Part shown: positions 41,998-50,472 of the stretch, piece after piece
How the letters are laid out: each line of letters starts with the position of its first letter
Numbering within the stretch: position 1 is the first letter of the stretch
Assembly: GCA_038746285.1 (NCBI GenBank)
Contig: JBCDKT010000024.1
Coordinates: 1-56,937, forward strand
Reading direction: 5' to 3'
Source: Bacteroidota bacterium
GTDB lineage: Bacteria > Bacteroidota > Rhodothermia > Rhodothermales > JANQRZ01
DNA: 56,937 nucleotides
Notes under the pieces: generated by a model
Told to the model about the DNA's origin: nothing
Seen by the model: only the letters and a program-made list of their open reading frames with translations
Database searches by the model: none
Made by a program: the position numbers and the translations under genes

Positions 41998-42783
41998 ATG
42001 CCGACGGCCCTCTTCGTCTCGCCCCACCTCGACGACGCCGCGTTCTCCGTCGGGGGTACGGCGGTGCACCTCGCCCAGCGCGGCTGGCGCGTCGTCGTCG
42101 CCACCGTCTTCACCCGGTCGGTCCCCGACCCGACCGGCTTCGCGCTTGCCTGCCAGACCGACAAGGGGATCGACGCCTCGGTGGACTACATGGCGGTCCG
42201 ACGCGACGAGGACATCGCGTGCTGCGCCCGACTCGGAGCCGAGCCGGTGCACCTCGACCTTCCCGAAGCGCCACACCGCGGCTATGCCGATGCCCGGACG
42301 CTCTTCGCTGGCGTCCACACCTCGGACGAGCCGTACACCGACACCGTCCGCCACGCCCTCGCCGGCGCGCTCGACCGTGCGCGGCCCGACCTCGTGTTCG
42401 CGCCGCAGGGGATCGGCGGGCACGCGGACCACCGGCACGTCGTCCGCGCTGTCGCCGGTCTCGCCGTCGAACACCGAATCCAGGTGGCGTGGTACCGCGA
42501 CCTGCCCTACGCACTCCGCCACCCGGACGCCCCGGCGGACGAGTGCGTGCCCGATGGTTGTGCGCCTGCGGCTCTCGACATCGAGGCGACGCTCGGCGCG
42601 AAGGTCGAGGCATGTGCGGCCTACCGGACCCAGCTCCCGTTCCAGTTCGCCCGCGAGACGCCGGGGGCCGACCCCGAGACGGCGCTTGCCGCTGCGCTCA
42701 CGCTCGACGCCCGCGAGGCCGGGCGCCCGTTCGGGCTGCGTGCCGCCGAAGTCGTTCGCGCTGCCGGTCCGCTTCTGGTCTAG
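41998..42783 (+). CDS. PIG-L family deacetylase
   Basis: 261 residues, start MPTALFVSPHLDDAAFSVGG. The zinc motif PHxDD (PHLDD, a variant of PHPDDE) and HADHRHVVRAVAG (second metal-ligand His) are intact. PIG-L enzymes remove acetyl from N-acetylglucosamine glycoconjugates (MshB, BshB) or other substrates. 14 bp after the GT4 gene. Its TAG stop overlaps the TAG stop of aceK on the other strand (CTAG at 42780-42783), so the two operons end within each other. Confidence 0.88.
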   Translation: MPTALFVSPHLDDAAFSVGGTAVHLAQRGWRVVVATVFTRSVPDPTGFALACQTDKGIDASVDYMAVRRDEDIACCARLGAEPVHLDLPEAPHRGYADARTLFAGVHTSDEPYTDTVRHALAGALDRARPDLVFAPQGIGGHADHRHVVRAVAGLAVEHRIQVAWYRDLPYALRHPDAPADECVPDGCAPAALDIEATLGAKVEACAAYRTQLPFQFARETPGADPETALAAALTLDAREAGRPFGLRAAEVVRAAGPLLV

Positions 42784-44525
42784 CGCTGCGGGAAGCGCTG
42801 GCTCGGGGGGTAGGGGAAGATGTCGACAGGCTCGTCGTCGCGCTGCCACGCCTGCATCGCGTGCCAGAACGCGGGGTCGAGGAGGTCCCCGTGGTGCTGG
42901 AGGAAGAGCGGGCGCAGCCGGGCCGGTAGCCCGAGGAAGGTCCCGATCTCCTCGGGGAAAACGTCGCCCGGCGCGACGTGGAACCAGGCCTCGGCGCTCA
43001 TCCGCTCGACCTCGTCGCGGGCTTCGGGGAGGGCGCGGAAGGCGAACTCAGAGAGCAGCCCGAGTTCGTCGTAGTCGTAGAAGATCACCCGCCGCTGCCG
43101 CGTCACGCCGAAGTTCTTGACGAGCATGTCGCCGGGGAAGATGTTGGCCGCCGCGAGGTCCTTGATCGCGTACCCGCAGTCGACGACGGCCGAGTGCTGC
43201 GCCGCCTCGTCGACCTCGCGGAGGTAGAGGTTGAGCGGCGTCACGCGGCGCTCGGTGTAGAGGTGCTCGATCACCACGTCGTCGCCCCGGACGTGGACCG
43301 TCTGCCCGGCGACGGCCAGCAGCTCGTCGAGGAGGTCGGGGTCGAAGCGGTCGCGGGGGAACTCGAGGTGCTCGTAGGCCTGCACGTCGGCTAGGCGGCC
43401 GACGCGGTCGTGGAGCATCACGAACCGGTACTGCCGCATGACCTCGGCGCGCGTGGTCTGCTTCGGCGGGTCGAAGCGGTCCTTGATGATCTTGAAGACG
43501 ACGTCGAAGCCGGGGAGCGTGAAGACGCGCATCACCATCCCCGGCGTGCCGCGCGCGGTCTCGAAGCAGTCGTCGGTCTCCGCGAGGTGGGCGCAGAGGG
43601 CGCGGTAGAGTTCGGTCTTGCCGTGCTTGGTGTAGCCGAGCGAGATGTAGAGCTCGGCCGTCCGCTTCCTCGGCATGATCGTCTGGAGAAAGCGGACGAG
43701 CGCCCACGGCTGCGGGGAGACGACGTGGAAGTAGGACCGGGTGAACGAGAAGACGAGCGAGACGGCGTTCGAGGTCAGCAGCGCCGTGTCCACGCGGACG
43801 CCCTCGCCGTCGCCGTGGAGCACCGGCAGGACGAGCGGGACGACCGCCTCGCCCTCGGCCGTCGCCGCGACGATCCGCCCGATGAGGTAGGCCGCCTTGT
43901 TGCGGTAGAACACGGCCTCCAGCATCTCGACGCGGTCGATGCCGCCGGCTCCGGTCTCCGAGAGGCGCGCCTCGATGCGCTCAGCGACGCGGCGGGCGTC
44001 GCGCCCGATGTCCTCGAACGGGACGCCGAGGGCGTAGCCCCGGAGCACCGACTCGACCGTGCCGGCGGTGGTCGGCCCGAGCGGGACGCGGCTGGAGCAC
44101 GGCGAGGCCTCCATCGACTCCGGCACTGTCAGCCCGTCGGCCACGAACTCGATCAGCGGGTCCACGCCGACGGTTGCGAAGACGCGGCGGGTGATCGAGT
44201 TGTAGTAGGTCTCGGCCAGTTCGGCGTTGCGCTCGCCGCGGCGGCGCTCGGCGTAGGCGGCCCGCGCCTCGGCCCAGCGCTCGCGGCTCTCGGTCTCGGC
44301 CCCGAGGACACCGCGGACGCGGCGGAGCGTCTGCTGGACGGTCTTCTCGTAGAGCGCGAGGCGCTCGCGGTCGTCCTGCGCGCTCTCGGCCCAGGCCTGG
44401 CGCGCGAAGCAGCCGGTGGCGCGCCGGGTGAGGGCCTGGAACCGGTTGTGGTACGCCTCGAAGCCCTCGTCGATCAGGCGGGCCACGTCGGCGGCGGACG
44501 GGCCGGGGTTCGGAGAGTCAGTCAC
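42780..44525 (-). CDS. aceK: isocitrate dehydrogenase kinase/phosphatase
   Basis: 581 residues, the usual AceK length. It controls the branch between TCA cycle and glyoxylate bypass by phosphorylating and dephosphorylating ICDH. Recognised from EGFEAYHNRFQALTRRA, ETYYNSITRRVFATVGVDP, YRNKAAYLIGRIV, KHGKTELYRALCAHL, GMVMRVFTLPGFDVVFKIIK and DCGYAIKDLAAANIFPGDML with VKNFGVT. Start GTG, overlapping the hisIE stop (GTGA), so it is coupled to the histidine operon. No aceA/aceB in the window. Rare outside Proteobacteria, as far as I know; its place here is unusual. Confidence 0.95.
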   Translation of the reverse strand: MTDSPNPGPSAADVARLIDEGFEAYHNRFQALTRRATGCFARQAWAESAQDDRERLALYEKTVQQTLRRVRGVLGAETESRERWAEARAAYAERRRGERNAELAETYYNSITRRVFATVGVDPLIEFVADGLTVPESMEASPCSSRVPLGPTTAGTVESVLRGYALGVPFEDIGRDARRVAERIEARLSETGAGGIDRVEMLEAVFYRNKAAYLIGRIVAATAEGEAVVPLVLPVLHGDGEGVRVDTALLTSNAVSLVFSFTRSYFHVVSPQPWALVRFLQTIMPRKRTAELYISLGYTKHGKTELYRALCAHLAETDDCFETARGTPGMVMRVFTLPGFDVVFKIIKDRFDPPKQTTRAEVMRQYRFVMLHDRVGRLADVQAYEHLEFPRDRFDPDLLDELLAVAGQTVHVRGDDVVIEHLYTERRVTPLNLYLREVDEAAQHSAVVDCGYAIKDLAAANIFPGDMLVKNFGVTRQRRVIFYDYDELGLLSEFAFRALPEARDEVERMSAEAWFHVAPGDVFPEEIGTFLGLPARLRPLFLQHHGDLLDPAFWHAMQAWQRDDEPVDIFPYPPSQRFPQR

Positions 44526-45160
44526 GGATCGCTGGAATCGGGGTCGAGGTCGGGCCGTCGCCGCTTTGCGAGCACCGCCGTCACGTCGCCCAGCCCGAGC
44601 CCGCGCTGCCGGAGCAGCACGAGGAGGTGGAAGACGAGGTCGGCGGCCTCGCCGGCGAGCGCGTCGTCGTCCGCGTTCTTGGCCGCGATGACGACCTCGA
44701 CGGCTTCCTCGCCGACCTTCTGCGCGCAGCGGTCGAGGCCGGCGCTGGCGAGGCTCCGAACGTACGAGCCGGGACTGCCAGAAGCAAAGCGGTCGGCAAT
44801 CGTGCGCTCCAGGTCGCCGAGGAGGCCGAGGCCGGGGTCGGCGTCGAAGCACGAGACGGCACCGGTGTGGCAGGTCGGGCCGGCGGGCTCGGCGAGCGCG
44901 AGGAGGGCGTCGCTGTCGCAGTCGAGGTGGAGGCTGCGGAGGCGGAGCGTGTGGCCTGAGGTCTCACCTTTGGTCCAGAGCGTCTCCCGGCTTCGGCTCC
45001 AAAAGGTCACGAGGCCGGTCGCGAGCGTCTGCTGGGCGGCGGTGCGGTCCATGTAGCCCAGCATCAGCACGCGCCGCGTGGCGGCGTCCTGCACGATCGC
45101 GGGGACGAGGCCGTCACCTTTGGCGAAGTCAAGGCGGTCGAGGTCGGCGGCGGTCAGCAT
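44522..45160 (-). CDS. hisI: bifunctional phosphoribosyl-AMP cyclohydrolase/phosphoribosyl-ATP pyrophosphatase
   Basis: 212 residues (HisIE). The N-terminal cyclohydrolase (about 1-110) has VPAIVQDAATRRVLMLGYMD, WTKGETSGHTLRLRSLHLDCD and PTCHTGAVSCF (Zn Cys). The C-terminal pyrophosphatase (about 120-200) has SYVRSLASAGLDRCAQKVGE, EAVEVVIAAKNADDDALAGE. Steps 2 and 3 of histidine synthesis. Its start overlaps hisF closely (4-7 bp apart); aceK follows with a GTGA overlap. Confidence 0.97.
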   Translation of the reverse strand: MLTAADLDRLDFAKGDGLVPAIVQDAATRRVLMLGYMDRTAAQQTLATGLVTFWSRSRETLWTKGETSGHTLRLRSLHLDCDSDALLALAEPAGPTCHTGAVSCFDADPGLGLLGDLERTIADRFASGSPGSYVRSLASAGLDRCAQKVGEEAVEVVIAAKNADDDALAGEAADLVFHLLVLLRQRGLGLGDVTAVLAKRRRPDLDPDSSDP

Positions 45161-45921
45161 GGGCGGACGGGGATGGCGCGCGCGGCGAGGTAGGCTTTGA
45201 GGTCGGGGAGGGCGAGCGTGCCGTAGTGGAAGAGCGAGGCGGCGAGGGCGGCGTCGGCGAGGCCGGCGGCGAAGACCTCGGCGAAGTGCTCCGGCGATCC
45301 GGCCCCGCCGGAGGCGATGAGGGGGACGCGGACGCGGGGCCGCGCGGCGGCGAGAAGCGCGGTGTCGAACCCGGCCTGCGTCCCGTCGGCGTCGACGGAG
45401 GTGAGGAGGATTTCGCCCGCGCCCGCGTCCTGCGCCTCGGCGAGCCAGGCGAGCGCGTCGCGGCCCGTGTCGGTGCGCCCGCCGCGCGTCATGACCGTCC
45501 AGCCCGAGGCCGTGTGCCCGGTCCGCTTGGCATCGACCGACAGCACGACGGCCTGGCTCCCGAACGCCTCGGCCAGTTCGCGGACGAGCGCGGGCCGCGC
45601 CACGGCCGACGAGTTGACTGCCACCTTGTCGGCCCCGGCTCCGAGCACCGACGCCGCGTCCTCGACGCTCGCAATCCCGCCGCCGACGGTGAACGGGATG
45701 TCGAGCGCCCGCCCGACGCGGAGCGCGAGGTCGGTCACGGTCTGCCGCTTCTCGACCGTCGCCGTGATGTCGAGGAAAACCACTTCGTCGGCCCCCTCGG
45801 CGGCGTAGCGGACGGCGAGTTCGACCGGGTCGCCCGCGTCGCGGAGGCCGACGAAGTTGACCCCTTTGACGGTCCGGCCGTCGCGGATGTCGAGGCAGGG
45901 AATGAGGCGGCGGGCGAGCAT
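45154..45921 (-). CDS. hisF: imidazole glycerol phosphate synthase subunit HisF
   Basis: 255 residues. The cyclase subunit of the IGP synthase with HisH. Starts MLARRLIPCLDIRDGRTVKG (the catalytic Asp in CLDI), VVFLDITATVEKR, VGGGIASVEDA, VNSSAVARPALVRELAEAFG, MTRGGRTDTGRDALAW and LLTSVDADGTQAGFD. TIM barrel of normal length. The start is set by the 1-base overlap with the hisA stop; longer readings in this frame are shadow of hisA/hisH. Confidence 0.97.
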   Translation of the reverse strand: MLARRLIPCLDIRDGRTVKGVNFVGLRDAGDPVELAVRYAAEGADEVVFLDITATVEKRQTVTDLALRVGRALDIPFTVGGGIASVEDAASVLGAGADKVAVNSSAVARPALVRELAEAFGSQAVVLSVDAKRTGHTASGWTVMTRGGRTDTGRDALAWLAEAQDAGAGEILLTSVDADGTQAGFDTALLAAARPRVRVPLIASGGAGSPEHFAEVFAAGLADAALAASLFHYGTLALPDLKAYLAARAIPVRPC

Positions 45922-46661
45922 CAGGCTACGCCTCCGGCGCGGAACGCGGCGAGGTCGGCCGGGGCGAGCGCGCCCTCGATCCAGGCCCGCCCAAAAACGG
46001 CCCCGGCGGCTCCGGCGTCCCGGAGCGCTTCGAGATGAGCGACCGTGGCAATCCCGCCCGAGGCGATGACCGAGAAGGCCGGGAACGCGGCTGCGAGGCG
46101 TTCGATGAGCGCGGCGTTCGGACCAGTCATCATGCCGTCGGTCTGGATGTCCGTCACGATGACGGTCTGGACGCCGACGTAGGCGAGGCTCTCCAGCAGG
46201 ATCTCCGCTTCGACGTCGGCGGTACGCTTCCAGCCGTGCGTGGCAGGCCGCCCGTCGCGTACGTCGAGGCCGACGACGATGCGGCCGGCCCCGAAGGCTT
46301 CGATGCACTGCCGGGCGAAGTCCGGGTCGGCGGCTACGCGGGAGCCGAGGATGGCCCGCGCTGCGCCGCGCCCGAGCACGTCGCCGACCGCCTCGACGGT
46401 GCGCAGCCCGCCGCCGACCTCGACCGGGATCGTGCTCTCGCTCAGCACCGCATCCAGAAACGGCGAGGCCGTCGGCTTTCCGTCGCGCGCGCCGTCGAGG
46501 TCCACGAGGTGCAGTCCGTCGGCGAACGGCGCGACGGCGCCCAGGACCGAGGCGGGCGTGGCGTCGTAGGTCGTCACGTCGTCGTAGTCGCCGCGCCGGA
46601 GGCGGACGGCGCGGCCGCCGAGGAGGTCGAGGGCAGGCCAGAGTTGGAAGCGGGCAGCCAT
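45921..46661 (-). CDS. hisA: ProFAR isomerase HisA
   Basis: 246 residues. TIM-barrel isomerase for the fourth step. Motifs LWPALDLLGGRAVRLRRGDY, LHLVDLDGARDGKP, VEVGGGLRTVEAVGDVLGRG, ILGSRVAADPDFARQCIEA, VGLDVRDGRPATHGWK and VTDIQTDGMMTGPNAALIER, then VIASGGIATVAHLEALRDAG. Lies between hisH (3-bp gap) and hisF (1-base overlap). Confidence 0.97.
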   Translation of the reverse strand: MAARFQLWPALDLLGGRAVRLRRGDYDDVTTYDATPASVLGAVAPFADGLHLVDLDGARDGKPTASPFLDAVLSESTIPVEVGGGLRTVEAVGDVLGRGAARAILGSRVAADPDFARQCIEAFGAGRIVVGLDVRDGRPATHGWKRTADVEAEILLESLAYVGVQTVIVTDIQTDGMMTGPNAALIERLAAAFPAFSVIASGGIATVAHLEALRDAGAAGAVFGRAWIEGALAPADLAAFRAGGVA

Positions 46662-46664
46662 AGG

Positions 46665-47267
46665 TCAGCGGGCGAGGAAGTTGCGGAGGATCGCGGCCCC
46701 GGCGTCGGCCGACTTCTCCGGGTGAAACTGCGTCGCAGCGACGCGCCCGCGCTCGACGACGGCGCTGAACTCGACGCCGGCGTAGTGGCACGTCGCCCGC
46801 GTCTCGGGGCCGACGGGCGCGGCGAAGGCGTGGACAAAATAGAGGTGCGCGCCGTCCACCAGGTCGTCGAGGAGCGGCGTCGGGGCGGTGAGGCGGAGCG
46901 TATTCCAGCCCATGTGCGGGACGGGCACGCCCGCGTCGGGGAAGCGGCGGACCGTCCCCGGCAGCAGGCCGAGGCACTCGGTGTCGTTGCCGGACGCGTC
47001 GCGCTCCTCGGAGCGCTCGTAGAGGAGTTGCAGCCCGAGGCACACGCCGAGGAGCGGCTGCTCGGTCGCCCGCAGCCAGTCGACGAGCCCCCGGTCGCGG
47101 AGTGCCGCCATCGCGCTCGCCGCCGCCCCGACGCCCGGCAGGATCACCCGCTCGGCCCGGTCCAGTTCTGCCGGGCTAGAGGTCAGCGTCCACGCCGCGC
47201 CGAGCCGGTCGAGCGCGTTCCCGACCGAGCGCGTGTTGCCCGCCCCGTAGTCGATGAGCGCGGTCAC
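46665..47267 (-). CDS. hisH: imidazole glycerol phosphate synthase subunit HisH
   Basis: 200 residues. Glutamine amidotransferase (class I) that supplies ammonia to HisF. Start MTALIDYGAGNTRSVGNAL. The catalytic Cys is in LLGVCLGLQLLYERSEE. His/Glu in VAATQFHPEKSADAG; PHMGWNTLRL is the family hallmark. Overlaps the hisB stop by 4 bp. Confidence 0.97.
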   Translation of the reverse strand: MTALIDYGAGNTRSVGNALDRLGAAWTLTSSPAELDRAERVILPGVGAAASAMAALRDRGLVDWLRATEQPLLGVCLGLQLLYERSEERDASGNDTECLGLLPGTVRRFPDAGVPVPHMGWNTLRLTAPTPLLDDLVDGAHLYFVHAFAAPVGPETRATCHYAGVEFSAVVERGRVAATQFHPEKSADAGAAILRNFLAR

Positions 47268-48346
47268 AGGCTGCCTTTCGTCGAGGGGATGGACGACGCG
47301 GCGCGCGGGTCGGTCTCAGCGGCGGCGCGGAGGGCGCGGGCGAAGGCTTTCGTCATGGCTTCGATGCGGTGGTGCTCGTTCCGTCCCGGTGCCAGCAGCC
47401 GGAGGTGGAGGGCGAGCTTGGCCTCGACGGCGAGGCTCTGGAAGAAGTGCGGCACCATCTCGGTGCTGAGTGCGCCCACCATCTCGCGCTCGGGCGCGTA
47501 GTCGGTCTCGAACGCGAAGCGCCCGCCGAGGTCGACCGCGGCGGCGCAGAGGACCTCGTCCATCGGCACGAGGGCGTCGCCGTAGCGCCGGATGCCGCGC
47601 CGCTCGCCGAGCGCGTCGCGGAGCGCCTGCCCGAGGACGAGGCCGACGTCCTCGACGAGATGGTGGTCGTCCACGTCGTCACCCTCGGCCTCGACCGTGA
47701 GGTCTGTCAGGCTGTGCTTGGCGAGGAGGTGCAGCATGTGGTTCAGGAACCCGTTCGGGACCGCGCCCTCGTACTGCCCGGTGCCGTCGAGCCGGAGCGA
47801 GAGCCGGATGCGCGTCTCGGCCGTCGCCCGCTCTACCGACGCCGAGCGCCCGAGCACGTCGGCCACGACGGCCTCGGCGAGGGCGAGCCAGTCGGGGTAA
47901 TCGGTCACGCGGTACCCCCGCAGCCCGAGCGCGTCGGCGAACTGCACGTCGCTCTCGCGGTCCCCGACCATGATCGACTCGGCGTTGTAGGCGATGCCTT
48001 CGACGAGGCCGGTGCGCGGCTTGCGGCAGGCGCAGCCGTCCTCCGGGTGGTGCGAGCACACGAGCGTCTCCCCGAAGGCGACCCCCTCGCTCGCCAGAAT
48101 CTCGAACAGCTTGGCGTTGACGGCCTCGAACGTCGCGGTCGGGTTGGCATCCGTCCCGAGGCCATCCTGATTCGTCACCATGACGAGCTCGAAGCCGGCG
48201 TCCGTGAGGCGGCGCAGACCGGAGATCGTGCGCGGGAGTAGACGGAGGTCGCCCAGGCCGCCGACCTGGTAGGGCGTCGGGTGGTCCGGCCCCGGCTCCC
48301 AGACGAGGGTCCCGTCGCGGTCGATAAAGGCGATGCGGCGGCTCAT
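47264..48346 (-). CDS. hisB: bifunctional histidinol-phosphatase/IGP dehydratase
   Basis: 360 residues. N-terminal HAD phosphatase (about 1-165): FIDRDGTLVWEP (DxDGT), VMVTNQDGLGTDANP, the zinc-loop CSHHPEDGCACRKP and MVGDRESDVQFADALG. C-terminal IGP dehydratase (about 170-360): GFLNHMLHLLAKHSLTDLTV, DDHHLVEDVGLVLGQALRDALG and RNEHHRIEAMTKAFARAL (Mn His motifs). Bifunctional form. Overlaps hisD by 4 bp. Confidence 0.97.
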   Translation of the reverse strand: MSRRIAFIDRDGTLVWEPGPDHPTPYQVGGLGDLRLLPRTISGLRRLTDAGFELVMVTNQDGLGTDANPTATFEAVNAKLFEILASEGVAFGETLVCSHHPEDGCACRKPRTGLVEGIAYNAESIMVGDRESDVQFADALGLRGYRVTDYPDWLALAEAVVADVLGRSASVERATAETRIRLSLRLDGTGQYEGAVPNGFLNHMLHLLAKHSLTDLTVEAEGDDVDDHHLVEDVGLVLGQALRDALGERRGIRRYGDALVPMDEVLCAAAVDLGGRFAFETDYAPEREMVGALSTEMVPHFFQSLAVEAKLALHLRLLAPGRNEHHRIEAMTKAFARALRAAAETDPRAASSIPSTKGSL

Positions 48347-49626
48347 GAGTCGAGGCGGACAGTGACGGCGCGGGCGTGGGCCTCTAGTTCCTCGGCGCGG
48401 GCCAGCGTTGTGACGGCGGGGGCAAGGGCACCCAGCCCGGCGCGGTCGAGCGTCTGGAACGTGACCGTGCGCTGGAACGCCTCGACGCTCAGCCCGCTCG
48501 TGCTCCGGGCGAGGCCGGCCGTCGGGAGCGTGTGGTTCGTGCCCGAGGCGTAGTCGCCCACGCTCTCCGGCGTGAGCGGGCCGCAGAAGACCGAGCCCGC
48601 GTTCGTGATCGCCCGGGCCGTCGCCTCCCAGTCGTCGAGGTGGAGGATGAGGTGCTCCGGCGCGTACCGGTTCGAGAACCGGACGGCGGCTTCGACCGAG
48701 CCGGTGACGACGGCGAAGCTGTGGGCGAGGGCGGCTTCGGCCGTCTCGCGGCGGGGGAGGGTCTCAAGCTGCGCCTCGACTTCGCGCTCGACGGCCTCAA
48801 CGAGCGCCGCGTCGGTGGCGACGAGGACGACCTGGCTGTCGGTGCCGTGCTCGGCCTGGCTCAGCAGGTCGGCGGCGACGAAGGCCGGGTTTGCCTCCGC
48901 GCCTGCGATGACAAGGACCTCGCTCGGCCCGGCGACCATGTCGACGGCGCAGAACCGGCTCGCCCGCCACTTGGCGGCGGTGACGTAGGCGTTGCCCGGC
49001 CCGAAGATTTTGTCCACGCGCAGCACGCTCTCCGTCCCGAGCGCGAGCGCAAACACGCCCTGCGCGCCGCCGACCTGCACGACCTCCGTCAGCCCGAGGT
49101 AGCCCGCCACTGCGAGGATCGGCTCGGCGGCCGGCGGCGGCGTGGCGACGACAATGCGGGCACACCCTGCGATTTGTGCTGGGATCGCCGTCATCAGGAG
49201 CGTGCTGACGAGCGGAGCCGTCCCGCCCGGCACGTACAGCCCGACCCGCTCGATGGGCCGCGTCTCGCGCCAGCACCGCACGCCCGGCATCGTCTCGACC
49301 GCGTAGCCTGCGCTGCCCTGGGGTGCGTGGAACGCCCGGAGGTTCGCCGCGGCCGTCTCGACCGCCGCCCGGAACTCGGGCGCGGCGGCGTCCCACGCTT
49401 CGGCGAGCCTCGCCTCGGGCACGAGCAGGTCGTCCACCGCCGTGTCGAACTGCGTGTTGAAGACGCGCAGCGCCTCGTCGCCGCGCTCGCGCACGGCCGT
49501 TTCGATAGCGGTCACAACATCGAGCACGCGTCCGTCGAGCGCGGCCGGCCGGGCGCACAGCCGCTCAGTGTCGGCGTCCGAGAGGTCGGTCAGGTGGTAG
49601 ACTTGGAGGCGGTTTGTCGCGGTCAT
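48343..49626 (-). CDS. hisD: histidinol dehydrogenase
   Basis: 427 residues. NAD-dependent zinc enzyme for the last two oxidations. Motifs: RPIERVGLYVPGGTAPLVST, GGAQGVFALALGTESV, VDKIFGPGNAYVTAAKW, VDMVAGPSEVLVIA, DLLSQAEHGTDSQVVLVA (zinc site), NRYAPEHLILHLDDWE and GPLTPESVGDYASGTNHTLP. Standard length. Overlaps hisG by 4 bp. Confidence 0.97.
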   Translation of the reverse strand: MTATNRLQVYHLTDLSDADTERLCARPAALDGRVLDVVTAIETAVRERGDEALRVFNTQFDTAVDDLLVPEARLAEAWDAAAPEFRAAVETAAANLRAFHAPQGSAGYAVETMPGVRCWRETRPIERVGLYVPGGTAPLVSTLLMTAIPAQIAGCARIVVATPPPAAEPILAVAGYLGLTEVVQVGGAQGVFALALGTESVLRVDKIFGPGNAYVTAAKWRASRFCAVDMVAGPSEVLVIAGAEANPAFVAADLLSQAEHGTDSQVVLVATDAALVEAVEREVEAQLETLPRRETAEAALAHSFAVVTGSVEAAVRFSNRYAPEHLILHLDDWEATARAITNAGSVFCGPLTPESVGDYASGTNHTLPTAGLARSTSGLSVEAFQRTVTFQTLDRAGLGALAPAVTTLARAEELEAHARAVTVRLDS

Positions 49627-50459
49627 TGGACCAGTTGTTCGATGGGCATGACGAGGATACCGACGGCCCCGGCCTCTCTCAGCGCGTGCATGGTCTCCCA
49701 GAACACGTCGAGGCCGACGACCGTCGCGATGCTGACCCAGCCTTCGCTTGTCAGCGGCGAGATCGTCGGCGTCTTGAGGCCGGGGAGGAGGGCGCGGATG
49801 CGCTCGACCGCCTCGCGCGGGGCGTTCATCACGACGTAGCGCGTGCGCTCGGCAGCGAGGCGGGAGCGGATGCGGACGAGAAGCCGGTCGAGGAGGTCCT
49901 GCCCGTCCCCGTCCAGGGGGCGGCCGAAGAGTACGGCCTCGGAGCGGAGCACGGTCTCGAACTCCGTCAGCCCGTTCTGCGCGAGCGTCGAGCCGGTCGC
50001 CACGAGGTCGCAGACCGCGTCCGCAATCCCGAGCGACGGGGCGATCTCGACCGACCCACTGAGGTCGACGATTTTCGCCTCGACATCCCGTGCTTCCAGC
50101 CAGCGCCCGAGCGTGCGGGGGTACGAGGTCGCGATGCGCGCCCCGCCGAGGTCGATCTCAGCCGGTGCGGCCAGGCTCAGACGGCACCGCCCGAAGCCGA
50201 GGCGCTCGATTACGGTCAGCGCCCCGCACCCGCGCTCCGAGAGCACGTCCTCGCCGCAGAGCCCGAGGTCGGCCCCGCCGTCGGCGACGACCTCGGGGAT
50301 GTCCTTGCTGCGCAGGAAGAGGAGGTCGAGCGGGAAGCCCGTGCCGGTGGCGGTGAGGCCGTGGGCGCTCGTCTGGAACGAGAGGCCGCAGGCGCGGAGG
50401 AAGTCGAGGGTCTGGTCGGCGAGACGGCCGGACTTCTGGACGGCGAGGCGGAGGGTCAA
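49623..50459 (-). CDS. hisG: ATP phosphoribosyltransferase, long form
   Basis: 278 residues. First, feedback-controlled step of histidine synthesis. Starts with TTG (TLRLAVQKSGRLADQTLDF follows); no in-frame ATG is found before it. Motifs: DIPEVVADGGADLGLCGEDVL, ARIATSYPRTLGRWLEARD, GSVEIAPSLGIADAVCDLVATG. The C-terminal HisG_C/ACT-like regulatory part (YVVMNAPREAVERIRALLPG, TPTISPLTSEGWVSIATVV, GAVGILVMPIEQLVQ) marks the long form that is inhibited by histidine without HisZ. First gene of the operon. The leader is about 20 nt after the predicted transcription start. Confidence 0.95.
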   Translation of the reverse strand: MTLRLAVQKSGRLADQTLDFLRACGLSFQTSAHGLTATGTGFPLDLLFLRSKDIPEVVADGGADLGLCGEDVLSERGCGALTVIERLGFGRCRLSLAAPAEIDLGGARIATSYPRTLGRWLEARDVEAKIVDLSGSVEIAPSLGIADAVCDLVATGSTLAQNGLTEFETVLRSEAVLFGRPLDGDGQDLLDRLLVRIRSRLAAERTRYVVMNAPREAVERIRALLPGLKTPTISPLTSEGWVSIATVVGLDVFWETMHALREAGAVGILVMPIEQLVQ

Positions 50460-50472
50460 AACGTGTTATGTT

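Noticed and set aside
34016-42783. Ebo (scytonemin-type) metabolite cluster
   Set aside because: TIM barrel recalls EboE, but there is no UbiA-like EboC, EboD cyclase, EboB TatD protein or EboA in the window.
45922-47043. 629-residue reading through hisF, hisA and hisH frames
   Set aside because: Arg-rich shadow sequence; hisA and hisH are clearly coded in other frames.
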